Origin: Shinella zoogloeoides
GTDB lineage: Bacteria; Pseudomonadota; Alphaproteobacteria; Rhizobiales; Rhizobiaceae
DNA: 64,000 nucleotides
Assembly (NCBI RefSeq): GCF_020883495.1
Contig: NZ_CP086610.1
Coordinates: 3,303,001 to 3,367,000, forward strand
Direction: 5' to 3'
Below are positions 16,932 to 25,888 of this stretch, piece after piece. Under the pieces are notes generated by a model, which saw only the letters and a program-made list of their open reading frames with translations, was not told the DNA's origin and ran no database searches. The position numbers and the translations under genes are program-made. Each line of letters starts with the position of its first letter. Position 1 is the stretch's first letter.

Positions 16932-18467
16932 GTGTCCAGCAATCCCGATCCCGTCCTTCGCCTTTCCGGCATCAGCAAGCGTTTCGGTCCGCTCCGGGCC
17001 AACGACGCCATTTCCTTCGATCTTCACCGGGGCGAAGTCATCGCGCTTCTCGGGGAGAACGGCGCAGGCAAGACGACGCTGATGAACATCCTCTTCGGCC
17101 ATTACGTCGCCGACGAGGGAACCGTCGAGGCCTTCGGCCGCCAGCTTCCGCCGGGCGATCCGCGCGCTGCGCTCGATGCCGGCATCGGCATGGTCCACCA
17201 GCATTTCACCCTCGCCGACAACATGACGGTGCAGGAAAACATCGCGCTCGGCACCGAGAGCCTTTGGCGCGCGCGGCTCGACCGGGGCGCGGCGCGCCGG
17301 CGCATCGAGCAGCTTTCCGCCGATTTCGGCCTTGCCGTCGACCCCGCCGCCACGGTCTCCACGCTTTCGGTCGGCGAGCGCCAGCGCGTCGAGATCCTGA
17401 AGGCGCTCTATCGCGAGGCCCGCATCCTCATTCTCGACGAGCCGACCGCCGTCCTGACCCCGGCCGAGACCGACGCGCTGTTCCGCACGCTGAAGCTGCT
17501 CGTCGCCAAGGGCCTGTCGATCATCTTCATTTCCCACAAGCTGCACGAGGTCATGGCCGTCAGCGACCGGGTGCTGGTCCTGCGCGCCGGGCGGCTCGCC
17601 GGCGAGCGCCGGACGGGCGATACCAACCGCAAGGAGCTGGCCGCCCTCATGGTCGGCCAGGAAGTAAAACCGGCGGAAGTCAGCCCGGTGAAGCCCGGCG
17701 CGCCGCTGCTGGTGCTCGAGCGCGTCTCCACCGCGCCCTATAACGGGGCGGGGCTGGACGCGGTGTCGCTCACGCTCACGGCGGGCGAGATCACCGGCCT
17801 TGCCGGCGTTTCCGGCAATGGCCAGGCGGCCCTCGCCGCGCTCCTTTCCGGCACCCGCCGCCCGACCGCCGGCACCATCTCTATCGCCGGACGCATGGTC
17901 GCGGACTGGTCGCCGCGCGCCGCGCTTTCCCACGGCATCGCCCGCATCCCGGAAGACCGCCACGCCGTCGGCAGTATCGGCGACATGAGCGTGACCGAGA
18001 ATGTCGTCGCCGAGCGCTACCGCAGCGAACGCTTCAGCCGCTTCGGCTTCCTCAACTGGAAGGCCGCCCGCAGCTTCGCCGAAAAGCTCATCGCCGATTA
18101 CGACGTCAAGTGTCCCTCGCCGGAGGCCCGCATCCGCCTGCTTTCCGGTGGCAACATGCAGAAGCTCATCCTCGGCCGGGCGCTCGATCCCGATCCAGCG
18201 GTCATTCTCGCCAGCCAGCCGACGCGCGGCCTCGATGTCGGCGCGGTTTCCTATGTGCACCGCATGCTGCTCGAAGCGCGCGAGCGGGGGGCGGCGATCC
18301 TGCTGATCTCCGAGGATCTGGAAGAAGTTCTGGCCCTGTCGGACCGCATCGTCGTCATGTCCAAGGGACGTTTTTCGACGCCGTCTTCACGCGGCGAACG
18401 CAGCATAAGGGAACTGGGGGAACTGATGGCCGGCCATAGCGGGGAGCGCAGCGACCATGCGGCTTGA
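16932..18467 (+). CDS. ABC transporter ATPase, double-domain (nucleobase/nucleoside uptake)
   Basis: A 511-residue protein with two ATP-binding cassettes, like RbsA and the BmpA-linked NupA. The first has Walker A GENGAGKTT (about residue 40), signature LSVGERQR and Walker B ILILDEPTAVLTP. The second has a degenerate Walker A (GVSGNGQAA) and signature LSGGNMQKL, the usual asymmetry of this group. A GTG start is used; the ribosome binding site is weak. Its last 11 bases overlap the first permease gene, indicating coupled translation. Confidence 0.92.
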   Translation: MSSNPDPVLRLSGISKRFGPLRANDAISFDLHRGEVIALLGENGAGKTTLMNILFGHYVADEGTVEAFGRQLPPGDPRAALDAGIGMVHQHFTLADNMTVQENIALGTESLWRARLDRGAARRRIEQLSADFGLAVDPAATVSTLSVGERQRVEILKALYREARILILDEPTAVLTPAETDALFRTLKLLVAKGLSIIFISHKLHEVMAVSDRVLVLRAGRLAGERRTGDTNRKELAALMVGQEVKPAEVSPVKPGAPLLVLERVSTAPYNGAGLDAVSLTLTAGEITGLAGVSGNGQAALAALLSGTRRPTAGTISIAGRMVADWSPRAALSHGIARIPEDRHAVGSIGDMSVTENVVAERYRSERFSRFGFLNWKAARSFAEKLIADYDVKCPSPEARIRLLSGGNMQKLILGRALDPDPAVILASQPTRGLDVGAVSYVHRMLLEARERGAAILLISEDLEEVLALSDRIVVMSKGRFSTPSSRGERSIRELGELMAGHSGERSDHAA

Positions 18468-19506
18468 ACCGAAGCCCGCGCCGTCGCTGGCGGTCACGAT
18501 CCTGTTTCCGCTGGCGGCCATCGCCGCCACGCTGGCGCTGACCTCGATCCTGGTTCTTGCCGCCGGCGCATCGCCGCTGTCGGTGTTCTATCTGGTCGCC
18601 AAGGGCGCGGCCGGCTCGCAGTTCGCCTTCCTCGAAACGCTGACCCGCGCGACGCCGCTGATCTTCACCGGCCTTGCCATCGCCGTCGCCTTCCGGGCGA
18701 AGCTCTGGAATATCGGCGCGGAAGCGCAGCTCTATATCGGCGGGGTGGTGACGGTGGTGCTGGGAACCGGCGCGCTGCCGCTGCCCTCGGTGATCCTCAT
18801 CCCCCTCATCATGGCCGCCGCCATGGCCGCGGGCGCGCTGCTGCTGCTCGGCCCGGCCGTGCTGAAGACCCGCTTCGGCGTCGACGAGGTCGTCACCACG
18901 CTGCTCCTCAATTTCATCGTCCTGCTGTTCGTCTCCATGCTGCTCGAAGGCGTGCTGAAGGATCCGATGGGCCTCGGCTGGCCGCAGTCGCAGAAGGTCA
19001 TCGCCGAGGCGCAGCTTCCGCGTCTCATCCAGGGCAAGCGCCTGCATTACGGCTTCGTCGTCGCGCTCGTCTCGGCCGTGCTCGTCTGGGTCGTCATGAA
19101 GAAGACGGTGCTCGGCTACGAGATGCGCGCCGTCGGCCACAATCCCGAGGGCGCACGCTTCGTCGGCATTCCGGTCAACGGCACGCTGATGAAGACGGCG
19201 CTGCTTTCGGGCGGCCTTGCCGCGCTCGCCGGCTTTTCCGAGGTCTCCGGCCTCAAGGGCAACCTGACGCTCGACCTGTCGCCGGGCTACGGCTACACCG
19301 GCATCGTCGTCGCCATGCTCGCCATGCTGAACCCGCTCGGCGTCATCGCCTCGGCCATCTTCGTCGCCGGCATCTTCGTCGGCGCGGACGCCATGAGCCG
19401 CGCGGCCAAGGTGCCGAGCTACATCGCCGACGTCATGGTCGCGACCTCCCTGCTGACAATGGTGGTGGCGATCCTCCTGACGCGCTACCGGATCAGGTGG
19501 AAGTAA
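18457..19506 (+). CDS. ABC transporter permease (nucleobase/nucleoside), first subunit
   Basis: A 349-residue inner-membrane permease of the BPD_transp_2 family with about nine or ten hydrophobic segments. The FTGLAIAVAFRAKLWNIGAEAQLYIGG segment is typical of the BMP-linked permease (NupP/BmpF type), and the EAA-like loop MRAVGHNPEGARFVGIP contacts the ATPase. It is translationally coupled to the ATPase gene and lies 1 base from the second permease. Confidence 0.92.
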   Translation: MRLEPKPAPSLAVTILFPLAAIAATLALTSILVLAAGASPLSVFYLVAKGAAGSQFAFLETLTRATPLIFTGLAIAVAFRAKLWNIGAEAQLYIGGVVTVVLGTGALPLPSVILIPLIMAAAMAAGALLLLGPAVLKTRFGVDEVVTTLLLNFIVLLFVSMLLEGVLKDPMGLGWPQSQKVIAEAQLPRLIQGKRLHYGFVVALVSAVLVWVVMKKTVLGYEMRAVGHNPEGARFVGIPVNGTLMKTALLSGGLAALAGFSEVSGLKGNLTLDLSPGYGYTGIVVAMLAMLNPLGVIASAIFVAGIFVGADAMSRAAKVPSYIADVMVATSLLTMVVAILLTRYRIRWK

Positions 19507-19507
19507 C

Positions 19508-20449
19508 ATGGACGCGCTCGACATCCTCTTTTCCGCCTCCTTCTGGGTCGCCGCCATCCGCATCGCCTCGCCGCTGATCTTCGCGACCATGGGCGAACTC
19601 ATCTGCGAGCGCGCTGGCGTGCTCAACCTCGGCATCGAGGGCATCATGACGGCCGGGGCCTTCGCCGGCTGGTTCACCGTCTATTCCGGCGGCGATCTCT
19701 GGGCGGGCCTCGTCGTCGCCGCCCTCGTCGGCGCGCTGTTCGGCCTGCTGCACGCAACGCTCACCGTGCCGCTCGGCCTGTCGCAGCATGTCGTGGGCAT
19801 CGGCGTCACGCTGCTTGCCACCAGCCTCACCTATTTCACCTATCGCCTCGCCCTGCCCGAAGTGACGTCGCCGCCGAAGATCGAGCCGTTCCAGCCCTGG
19901 CCCGTCCCGGGCCTGTCCAGCATACCGATCGTCGGCGAGGCGCTATTCACCCAGACGCCGCTCACCTATCTCGCCTTCTTCACGGTCGCGGCCGTCGCCT
20001 GGGTTCTCTACCGCACGCCCGTCGGCCTTGCCGTGCGCGCGGCGGGTGAAAATCCCTCGGCGGTCGAGGCGCAGGGCATTTCCGTCACCGGCATCCGCAT
20101 GGGCGCGGTCATGGCCGGCAGCGCCCTGATGGCGGTCGGCGGCGCGTTCCTCACCACCTCGGCCTTCAATTCCTTCTTCTTCCAGATGATCAACGGGCGC
20201 GGCTGGATCTGCATCGCGCTCGTCGTCTTCGGCTCCTGGCGGCCGGGCAAGGCGCTGATCGGCGCCATCCTCTTCGCCGCCTTCGACGCCTACCAGGTCC
20301 GCCTGCAGCAGATATCGGGCGGCGTCGTCCCCTATCAGGTCTTCCTGATGATGCCCTATGCGCTGTCGATCCTGGCGCTGATCCTGGTCGCGCGCCGCGC
20401 CACCTATCCCAAAGCTTTGATGATCCCGTACCAGAAAGGCGAAAGATGA
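19508..20449 (+). CDS. ABC transporter permease (nucleobase/nucleoside), second subunit
   Basis: A 313-residue permease of the same family, forming a heterodimer with the preceding one. Landmarks are PLIFATMGELICERAGVLNLGIEGIM near the N-terminus and the VRAAGENPSAVEAQGISV coupling loop. About eight membrane segments can be seen. It overlaps the deaminase gene by 4 bases (ATGA), so transporter and enzyme are made together. Confidence 0.92.
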   Translation: MDALDILFSASFWVAAIRIASPLIFATMGELICERAGVLNLGIEGIMTAGAFAGWFTVYSGGDLWAGLVVAALVGALFGLLHATLTVPLGLSQHVVGIGVTLLATSLTYFTYRLALPEVTSPPKIEPFQPWPVPGLSSIPIVGEALFTQTPLTYLAFFTVAAVAWVLYRTPVGLAVRAAGENPSAVEAQGISVTGIRMGAVMAGSALMAVGGAFLTTSAFNSFFFQMINGRGWICIALVVFGSWRPGKALIGAILFAAFDAYQVRLQQISGGVVPYQVFLMMPYALSILALILVARRATYPKALMIPYQKGER

Positions 20450-21738
20450 GTTTCGACCTGATCGTAAAGGGCGGCACGCTGCCCGATGGAACCGTCGCCG
20501 ATATCGGCATCCGGGGCGAGACGATCGCCGCGATCGAGCCGCGCATCGATGCCGAGGCCGGCCGCATCGTCGACGCCACCGGCAACCTCGTCAGCCAGCC
20601 CTTCGTCGATCCGCATTTTCACATGGATGCGACGCTGTCCTATGGCCTGCCGCGCATCAACGCCTCGGGCACGCTGCTGGAGGGCATCGCGCTCTGGGGC
20701 GAGCTGAAGCCTCTCCTGACGCACGAGGCCGTCAAGGAACGGGCGCTCGCCTATTGCGACTGGGCCGTCTCGATGGGGCTGCTTGCCATCCGCACCCATG
20801 TCGATACCTGCGACGACCGCCTTCTCGCCGTGGAAGCGCTGCTCGAGGTGAAGAAGGAGATCGCGCCCTATATCGACCTCCAGCTCGTCGCCTTCCCGCA
20901 GGATGGCCTCTACCGCGCCCCGAACGCGCGGGAGAACACGATCCGCGCCCTCGACATGGGCGTCGATATCGTCGGCGGCATCCCGCATTTCGAGCGCACC
21001 ATGGAAGACGGCCGGCGCTCCGTCACCGAGCTTTGCGAGATCGCGGCGACGCGCGGCCTGATGGTCGACCTCCACTGCGACGAGACCGACGACCCGCTGT
21101 CGCGCCATATCGAGCAGCTCGCCTACGAGACCCAGCGGCTCGGCCTTGCGGGCCGGGTGGCCGGCTCGCACCTCACGTCCATGCATTCGATGGACAACTA
21201 CTACGTCTCCAAGCTGCTGCCGCTGATCGCCGAGGCGGGCGTATCGGCCATTCCCAATCCGCTGATCAACATCATGCTGCAGGGCCGGCACGACACCTAT
21301 CCGAAACGTCGCGGCATGACCCGCGTGCCGGAAATGCTGAAATACGGCATCCGCGTCGGCTGGGGTCAGGATTGCGTGCTCGACCCGTGGTACTCGCTCG
21401 GCACCGCCGACATGCTCGACGTCGCCTTCATGGGCCTGCACGTCGCGCAGATGTCCTCGCCGGCGGATATGCGCGCCTGCTTCGACATGGTGACAAGGGT
21501 GAATGCCGAGATCATGGGGCTGGATCACCTCGGCCTTGCCGTCGGCAAGACCGCGAGCCTCGTCGTGCTCGACGCCGGCAATCCCATCGAGGCGGTGCGC
21601 CTGCGTCCCGACCGGCTCTGCGTCGTCGCGAAGGGCAAGGTCGTCGCCGAGCGCGAAAAGCGCGACACGGCCCTCTCCATCAGGGGCCGCCCGGCAACCA
21701 TCAACCGCCGCCATATCGTTCCGCCGCAGGCCGGCTGA
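20446..21738 (+). CDS. codA: cytosine deaminase-like amidohydrolase (CodA family)
   Basis: A 430-residue amidohydrolase-superfamily enzyme that aligns with E. coli CodA almost end to end at a constant offset of 4. Metal and catalytic residues are present: His57 and His59 in DPHFHMD, His210 and Glu213 in LHCDE, His242 in SHLTSMHS, Asp309. Next to Asp309, however, the E. coli HDD is QDC here, so the residue equal to CodA Asp314 is Cys310. That residue lies near C5 of the pyrimidine and its replacement changes substrate preference in E. coli CodA. The reaction is therefore probably deamination of a cytosine-like base, but the exact substrate is open. It is coupled to the ABC transporter genes and converges on galM with a 5-base gap. 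Confidence 0.85.
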   Translation: MSFDLIVKGGTLPDGTVADIGIRGETIAAIEPRIDAEAGRIVDATGNLVSQPFVDPHFHMDATLSYGLPRINASGTLLEGIALWGELKPLLTHEAVKERALAYCDWAVSMGLLAIRTHVDTCDDRLLAVEALLEVKKEIAPYIDLQLVAFPQDGLYRAPNARENTIRALDMGVDIVGGIPHFERTMEDGRRSVTELCEIAATRGLMVDLHCDETDDPLSRHIEQLAYETQRLGLAGRVAGSHLTSMHSMDNYYVSKLLPLIAEAGVSAIPNPLINIMLQGRHDTYPKRRGMTRVPEMLKYGIRVGWGQDCVLDPWYSLGTADMLDVAFMGLHVAQMSSPADMRACFDMVTRVNAEIMGLDHLGLAVGKTASLVVLDAGNPIEAVRLRPDRLCVVAKGKVVAEREKRDTALSIRGRPATINRRHIVPPQAG

Positions 21739-21743
21739 GACGG

Positions 21744-22760
21744 TCAATCCTTGCGGAAGGCGTAGTCCGTTTCCTGCCGCAGCGTCTCGCCGGGGCGCAG
21801 CACCGCCTTGGGGAAATGGTCGTGGTTGACGGCATCCGGCCAGATCTGCGTTTCCAGGCAGAAACCCGCGAAGGGGCCGTAGCGCCGGCCGTCGAGGCCG
21901 GGAACGGGCGAATTCACATAGCCGCCGGTATAGAGCTGCACGCCCGGTTCGGTGGTCAGAACTTCCAGCGAAACGCCCGATGCCGGGCTACGCACGGCGC
22001 CCACGGAACGCTTCGCCCGCCGCTCCGGCGAGAGGCAGAAATTATGGTCGAAGGCGATGCCGCCCGCCTCCGTCTGCCGGCGAAGCGGCGTCCAGTCCCG
22101 AAGGTCGAAGGGCGTGCCCGCTACGGAGCGGACCTCGCCGGTCGGAATGAGCTTGTCGTCGACGGGCAGGTAGTGATCGGCGGCAAGGCGGATTTCATGA
22201 CCGAAGGCGTCGGCGCTACCGTCAAGGTTGAAATAGCTGTGCTGGCAGAGATTGACGGGCGTCGGGGCATCCGCCGTCGCCTCGTAAACGACCGAGAGCA
22301 CGCCGTCGCCGGCAAGGCGGTAGGTGCAGGTAAGGGCGGCAGTGCCGGGATAGCCGGCGCGGCCGGCAGGATCGGTGACGGCCAGCGTGACGAAATCGCC
22401 GCCCTGATCCGCAATGCGCCAGTTCTGCCGGCCCATGCCGTCGCTGCCCCCATGCAGATGCGTGACGCCGCGCTCGTTGCGTTCGAGCTGATAGGCGACG
22501 CCATCGATGGCGAAGCGGCCGCCGGCGATACGGTTGGCGCAGCGGCCGGGCGTCGCGCCGAAATAGGGGGAGTGGGCGAGATAGGACGGCAGGTCTTCGT
22601 AACCCAGAACGAGCGGGGCGTCGTGGCCGGCAAGCCGCAGGTCCTGGATGACAGACCCCCAGGTCAGCACATGGGCGGTCAGCCCGCCGCCGGTCAGCCT
22701 GATGCGCTCGACCGGCTCGCCGCTTTCCAGATGGCCGAAGATCTCGTTTCCTGCATGCAC
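21744..22760 (-). CDS. galM: aldose 1-epimerase (galactose mutarotase family)
   Basis: A 338-residue GalM-family beta-sandwich protein that interconverts alpha and beta anomers of hexoses. Landmarks are YFGATPGRCANRIAGGRF with the substrate-binding Arg, THLHGGSDGMGRQNW with the conserved His, VNLCQHSYFNLDG with the catalytic His, and QLYTGGYVN and CLETQIWPDA with the catalytic Glu. I prefer the GTG at 22760, with GGAGGAAA just upstream and the normal family length; an ATG 18 bases upstream is the alternative. No other sugar genes are nearby. Confidence 0.88.
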   Translation of the reverse strand: MHAGNEIFGHLESGEPVERIRLTGGGLTAHVLTWGSVIQDLRLAGHDAPLVLGYEDLPSYLAHSPYFGATPGRCANRIAGGRFAIDGVAYQLERNERGVTHLHGGSDGMGRQNWRIADQGGDFVTLAVTDPAGRAGYPGTAALTCTYRLAGDGVLSVVYEATADAPTPVNLCQHSYFNLDGSADAFGHEIRLAADHYLPVDDKLIPTGEVRSVAGTPFDLRDWTPLRRQTEAGGIAFDHNFCLSPERRAKRSVGAVRSPASGVSLEVLTTEPGVQLYTGGYVNSPVPGLDGRRYGPFAGFCLETQIWPDAVNHDHFPKAVLRPGETLRQETDYAFRKD

Positions 22761-22828
22761 CGCCCGTTTCCTCCGCATCCGGCCCAATCGTGCGGGCAAC
22801 CTGCCGCTATTTGCCCGCGCCCGCAATC

Positions 22829-22845
22829 AAAAAGTCATACTTTTT
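22829..22845. repeat. short AT-rich inverted repeat between the acetyltransferase and galM
   Basis: AAAAAGT-CAT-ACTTTTT is a perfect 7-bp inverted repeat. It lies 10 bases past the stop of the acetyltransferase gene and 69 bases before the galM start, so it could be a terminator for the first (T-run in the minus direction) or an operator for the second. Confidence 0.45.
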
Positions 22846-22855
22846 CTGGCGTGCC

Positions 22856-23308
22856 TCAGAAATTCTTCTGATAGACGATGAAGGGCGTCTTGTCGGCGAT
22901 GCGGTCGTAGAGCCGGCGGGCGGTGGCGTTGAAATCCTGCGTCATCCAGTAGACTTCCGGCGCGCCCGCCTCCTTCGCCCTGGCATAGACGCCTTCGATC
23001 AGCGCGCGGCCGATGCCGCTGCCGCGCACATCCGGATCGGCGAAAAGGTCCTGCAGGTAGCAGATATTGTCGACGGTCCAGCAGGAGCGGTGGAAGAGAT
23101 AGTGGGCAAGCCCGACCGGCCGGCCGTCGAGCGTCGCCAGAAGGCCGCGATACTCGCCTTCGGCCGCCGCGCCCGTCAGCCGGGCGAAGGTGCTGGCGAA
23201 GACGTCTTCCGGCAGGACCGTCTCGTAGAAGGCGAGATAGGCGGTCCAAAGGCGCCGCCACTCGCCTTCATCATCCTTGTGCAGGGGGCGAATGACGACG
23301 CGGCTCAT
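22856..23308 (-). CDS. GNAT-family N-acetyltransferase
   Basis: A 150-residue single-domain acetyltransferase. The acetyl-CoA loop is DPDVRGSGIGRALIEGV (about residues 90-107) and the C-terminal FNATARRLYDRIADKTPFIVYQKNF is typical of small-molecule or peptide acetylases. The substrate is not evident. It begins 3 bases after the metA stop, so it is probably co-transcribed with metA and falls under the same SAM-II riboswitch. Confidence 0.85.
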   Translation of the reverse strand: MSRVVIRPLHKDDEGEWRRLWTAYLAFYETVLPEDVFASTFARLTGAAAEGEYRGLLATLDGRPVGLAHYLFHRSCWTVDNICYLQDLFADPDVRGSGIGRALIEGVYARAKEAGAPEVYWMTQDFNATARRLYDRIADKTPFIVYQKNF

Positions 23309-23311
23309 GGC

Positions 23312-24235
23312 TCAGGCTCCCGTTCCGATTTTCTGAAGGTCGTAGGGCGTGGTCTGGTAGATTTCGTTGATCCAGTTGCCGAAGAGCAGATGCGCATGGC
23401 CCCGCCAGCGGTTCTGCGGCGGCAGCGACGGATCGTTGTGCGGGAAATAGTTCTTCGGCAGCTTGATCGGCACGCCGGCCGAGACATCGCGGAAATACTC
23501 GTCGGCGAGCGAGGTCGAATCGTATTCCACATGGTTGAAGATGTAGAGCCGGTTGCCGGCCGTCTCCTGCACGAGGCAGACACCCGTTTCGTCGGAATCG
23601 AGCAGGATGTCGAGTTCCGCCACGTTGCGGATGTCCTCGATGCGGATTTCCGTCCAGCGCGAGACGGGAACCTCGAAATTGTCGGAAAAGCCGTTGAGAT
23701 AGACCGACGAGGGCTTCCTGTTGTGGTGCCGGTAGACGCCGAAGGCCTTTTCTTCCAGCGTGTGCTTCGGCACGCCATGGAAATGATAGATCGCCGCCAT
23801 CGCGCCCCAGCAGACGTTCAGCGTCGAATGGACATTGGTCTCGGTCCAGTCGAGAATCTGCTTCATCTCGTCCCAGTAGGTGACGTCCTCGTAGTCGAGG
23901 GTTTCCACCGGCGCGCCGGTGATGATGAAGCCGTCGAACTTGCGGTGCTTCACCTCTTCCCACGTATCGTAGAAGGCGAGCAGGTGATCTTCCGACGTGT
24001 TCTTGGCGCGGTGGCCGCCGACGCGCACCAGCGACAGCTCGACCTGCAGCGGCGAGGCGCCGACGAGGCGCGCCATCTGCACTTCCGTCTTGATCTTGTT
24101 CGGCATGAGGTTGAGCAGCCCGATCTGCAGCGGGCGGATGTCCTGCCGGATCGCCATCGTTTCGGTCATCACCCGGACACCCTCGTTGACGAGGGTCTCG
24201 AAGGCGGGGAGCGTATCGGGAATCTTGATGGGCAT
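23312..24235 (-). CDS. metAA: homoserine O-acetyltransferase (MetA family)
   Basis: A 307-residue MetA-family enzyme, first step of methionine synthesis from homoserine. The catalytic nucleophile is Cys142 (NVCWGAMAA) and the His/Glu pair is in FNHVEYDS. Residue 111, which sets acyl-CoA choice in this family, is Glu (TGAPVETL) where succinyl-using E. coli has Gly, so I predict acetyl-CoA as donor despite the common annotation as succinyltransferase. Expression is controlled by the SAM-II riboswitch just upstream; the acetyltransferase gene follows 3 bases downstream. Confidence 0.95.
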   Translation of the reverse strand: MPIKIPDTLPAFETLVNEGVRVMTETMAIRQDIRPLQIGLLNLMPNKIKTEVQMARLVGASPLQVELSLVRVGGHRAKNTSEDHLLAFYDTWEEVKHRKFDGFIITGAPVETLDYEDVTYWDEMKQILDWTETNVHSTLNVCWGAMAAIYHFHGVPKHTLEEKAFGVYRHHNRKPSSVYLNGFSDNFEVPVSRWTEIRIEDIRNVAELDILLDSDETGVCLVQETAGNRLYIFNHVEYDSTSLADEYFRDVSAGVPIKLPKNYFPHNDPSLPPQNRWRGHAHLLFGNWINEIYQTTPYDLQKIGTGA

Positions 24236-24308
24236 CTTTCAACTCGATCCAAAACAAAACCGGCCGCAACGACGTCGCAACCGGTCCACGTAAGGCTCTT
24301 CCTCGCGC

Positions 24309-24361
24309 GGCCCTTTAGCGACTTGTTTAACGTGGCTGCAAGCCGGCCGGCCAAATCACCA
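24309..24361 (-). promoter_or_regulatory. SAM-II riboswitch upstream of metA
   Basis: The minus strand carries the metA-type SAM-II aptamer: TGGTGATTTGG at the 5' side, GCTTGCAGCCACGTTAAAC in the middle and AAGTCGCTAAAGG at the 3' side, which form the H-type pseudoknot known from Agrobacterium metA. It ends about 70 bases before the start codon. SAM binding should lower translation or transcription of metA. Confidence 0.93.
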
Positions 24362-24419
24362 CGAAGTCCATAGATACTGCCTCTGCGCGCACGAATCAAT
24401 CCGGCGCGCGGCGCCGCGC

Positions 24420-24794
24420 TCAGGTCTCGACCAGACGCAGCACCTTGTCGAAGACCTTCAGCACCTGGCTCAGCTCATGGCCGCGCTTCAGGATCATGCC
24501 ATGGGTGTTGAGCACGCTGTAGGCGCCCTGCTTGGCGGCGAGCTTGGGGTTCTTCTCGATACGGTAGAGCGGCATTTCGCCGGAACGCTTGAAGACGGAG
24601 AACACCGCCTTGTCGCGCATATGGTCGATGGCGTAGTCGCGCCATTCCCCCTCGCCGACCATGCGGCCATAGACCCAGAGGATGGCGTCGAGTTCCCGGC
24701 GGTGGAAGGTCACGGGCAGCGGGTCCTTGCTGCTCCTGTATTCCCGAAGGTCGACCACGACGTCGGGCGTCTGAAAATCCGGCTGGTCGGTCAT
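24420..24794 (-). CDS. DUF2794 family protein
   Basis: A 124-residue cytoplasmic protein of DUF2794, restricted to alphaproteobacteria and of unknown function. The conserved core is VTFHRRELDAILWVYGRMV, EWRDYAIDHMRDKAVFSVFKR and PLYRIEKNPKLAAKQGAYSVLN. I start at MTDQPDFQTPD (24794), which matches the family length; the frame stays open for 18 more codons without family similarity. It is upstream of and parallel to metA, with the riboswitch between them. Confidence 0.85.
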   Translation of the reverse strand: MTDQPDFQTPDVVVDLREYRSSKDPLPVTFHRRELDAILWVYGRMVGEGEWRDYAIDHMRDKAVFSVFKRSGEMPLYRIEKNPKLAAKQGAYSVLNTHGMILKRGHELSQVLKVFDKVLRLVET

Positions 24795-25051
24795 CGAATC
24801 TCGGCACCTCGTCCATGACGGCACGGTGACAGTGTGCCTGACCGGCACCGAAATGCAAGGCGGATGCCACGGACTTGCGTTTTGGCAAAAATTCCTCTCG
24901 CCGCATTTCAGACAAACAGACGCCCAAATTTAAGGGGAAAGTCCGCCCGTCGCCGCTCGCGCCGGCCCGCCGCCTTGTGCGGGAAGCCGGTTCGGTGGAG
25001 CGTGCGTCGCTCGAGGCTGCCCTGAAATTCCGTTGCCGGCAGCTTCGTTAC

Positions 25052-25113
25052 GGTCCGGTCCGTGCCTCTTCGAACCCTCAAGCCCCAGCCCCTCGAGGAA
25101 GCCGGACCGGACC
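25052..25113. repeat. 62-bp intergenic inverted repeat
   Basis: GGTCCGGTCC (25052-25061) and GGACCGGACC (25104-25113) are perfect inverse copies. The sequences just inside them (CCTCTTCGA and TCGAGGAAG) are also largely complementary, giving a long cruciform-prone element like rhizobial palindromic intergenic repeats. Confidence 0.6.
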
Positions 25114-25129
25114 TCCCCCATCGGGGAGG
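25112..25129 (-). terminator. hairpin just past the DUF1223 gene
   Basis: CCTCCCC-CATC-GGGGAGG is a perfect 7-bp stem that lies 3 bases past the stop codon. There is no T-run, so termination is uncertain. Confidence 0.45.
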
Positions 25130-25132
25130 CCG

Positions 25133-25888
25133 TCAGCGGGAGGCGTGCTCGCCCGTCAGCACCGTTGCGCCGAGAATGGCGCCGGGCGTATCGGCGCTCT
25201 GCATGCGCTGGATCAGCACGGCGCAGCCGCCGGCCTTCTTTTTCTTCTTCAGCATGTCGGCGGGAAGCACCAGATTGGTTTCCTTGCCCTCCCACATGCC
25301 GATCGTCTCCATGTCGGTCACAGCATGCCAGTAGTTGACGGTCTTGCCGCGGTTCTCGCCCTCGTCGATATTGATCGTGCGCTGCTGCTCGAAATAGGCG
25401 ATCACGATATTGGCCTTGCCCTCGCCCGGCCCGACATGGATGCGCAGCTCGTCGTTCTTCACCGCGACATCGACCGGCACTTCCAGCCCCTTGCCCTCCT
25501 GCGGCATCGCGGCGATGCGGTTGCGGATGCCGGCAAGGTCCGCGCCGTTGATGTGCTCGCGGCCGTTCAGCACGACCTGGGGCGTATAGACGCCGTTGCG
25601 GCCGAACATGCGGGCATAGGCATATTGCCGGTCGGTATTGTCCTTGGAGGCAAGCGTGTCCGCCCAGCCGAGATAGTTCCAGTAATCGACATGATAGGCG
25701 AGGGCGACGACCTCGCCTTCGCGCGCCAGCGTCTCCAGCGCCTTGTCGGCCGGCGGACAGGAAGAGCAGCCCTGGCTGGTGAAGAGTTCGACGACGCCCC
25801 TGGGCTTCGTTATTTCCTGCGCATGCACGGCGCCGGCTCCGAGCGTCAGCGCGATCGCCAGACAATGCAAGAGGGTCGGTTTCGGCAT
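25133..25888 (-). CDS. secreted DUF1223 thioredoxin-fold protein
   Basis: A 251-residue exported protein with a clear signal peptide (LLHCLAIALTLGAGAVHAQ, cleavage after HA). The mature part begins with a thioredoxin-like strand and the CxxC-containing motif ELFTSQGCSSCPPADKAL, diagnostic of DUF1223, then VALAYHVDYWNYLGWADTLAS and QVVLNGREH. A periplasmic thiol or redox role is plausible but not shown. I prefer the second ATG (25888) because GGAA lies 6 bases before it; the first, at 25894, has no room for a binding site. Confidence 0.87.
   Translation of the reverse strand: MPKPTLLHCLAIALTLGAGAVHAQEITKPRGVVELFTSQGCSSCPPADKALETLAREGEVVALAYHVDYWNYLGWADTLASKDNTDRQYAYARMFGRNGVYTPQVVLNGREHINGADLAGIRNRIAAMPQEGKGLEVPVDVAVKNDELRIHVGPGEGKANIVIAYFEQQRTINIDEGENRGKTVNYWHAVTDMETIGMWEGKETNLVLPADMLKKKKKAGGCAVLIQRMQSADTPGAILGATVLTGEHASR

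Larger units (their letters stand above)
24795..25132. other. 338-base region without a gene
   Basis: I find no convincing reading frame here. The part near 24800-24930 should hold the promoter of the DUF2794 gene. The part next to the DUF1223 gene holds a large inverted repeat (25052-25113) and a compact hairpin (25112-25129). Confidence 0.6.

Noticed and set aside
24169..24399. Small minus-strand frame across the SAM-II riboswitch
   Set aside because: The RNA structure explains the conservation; the frame has no binding site and no similarity.
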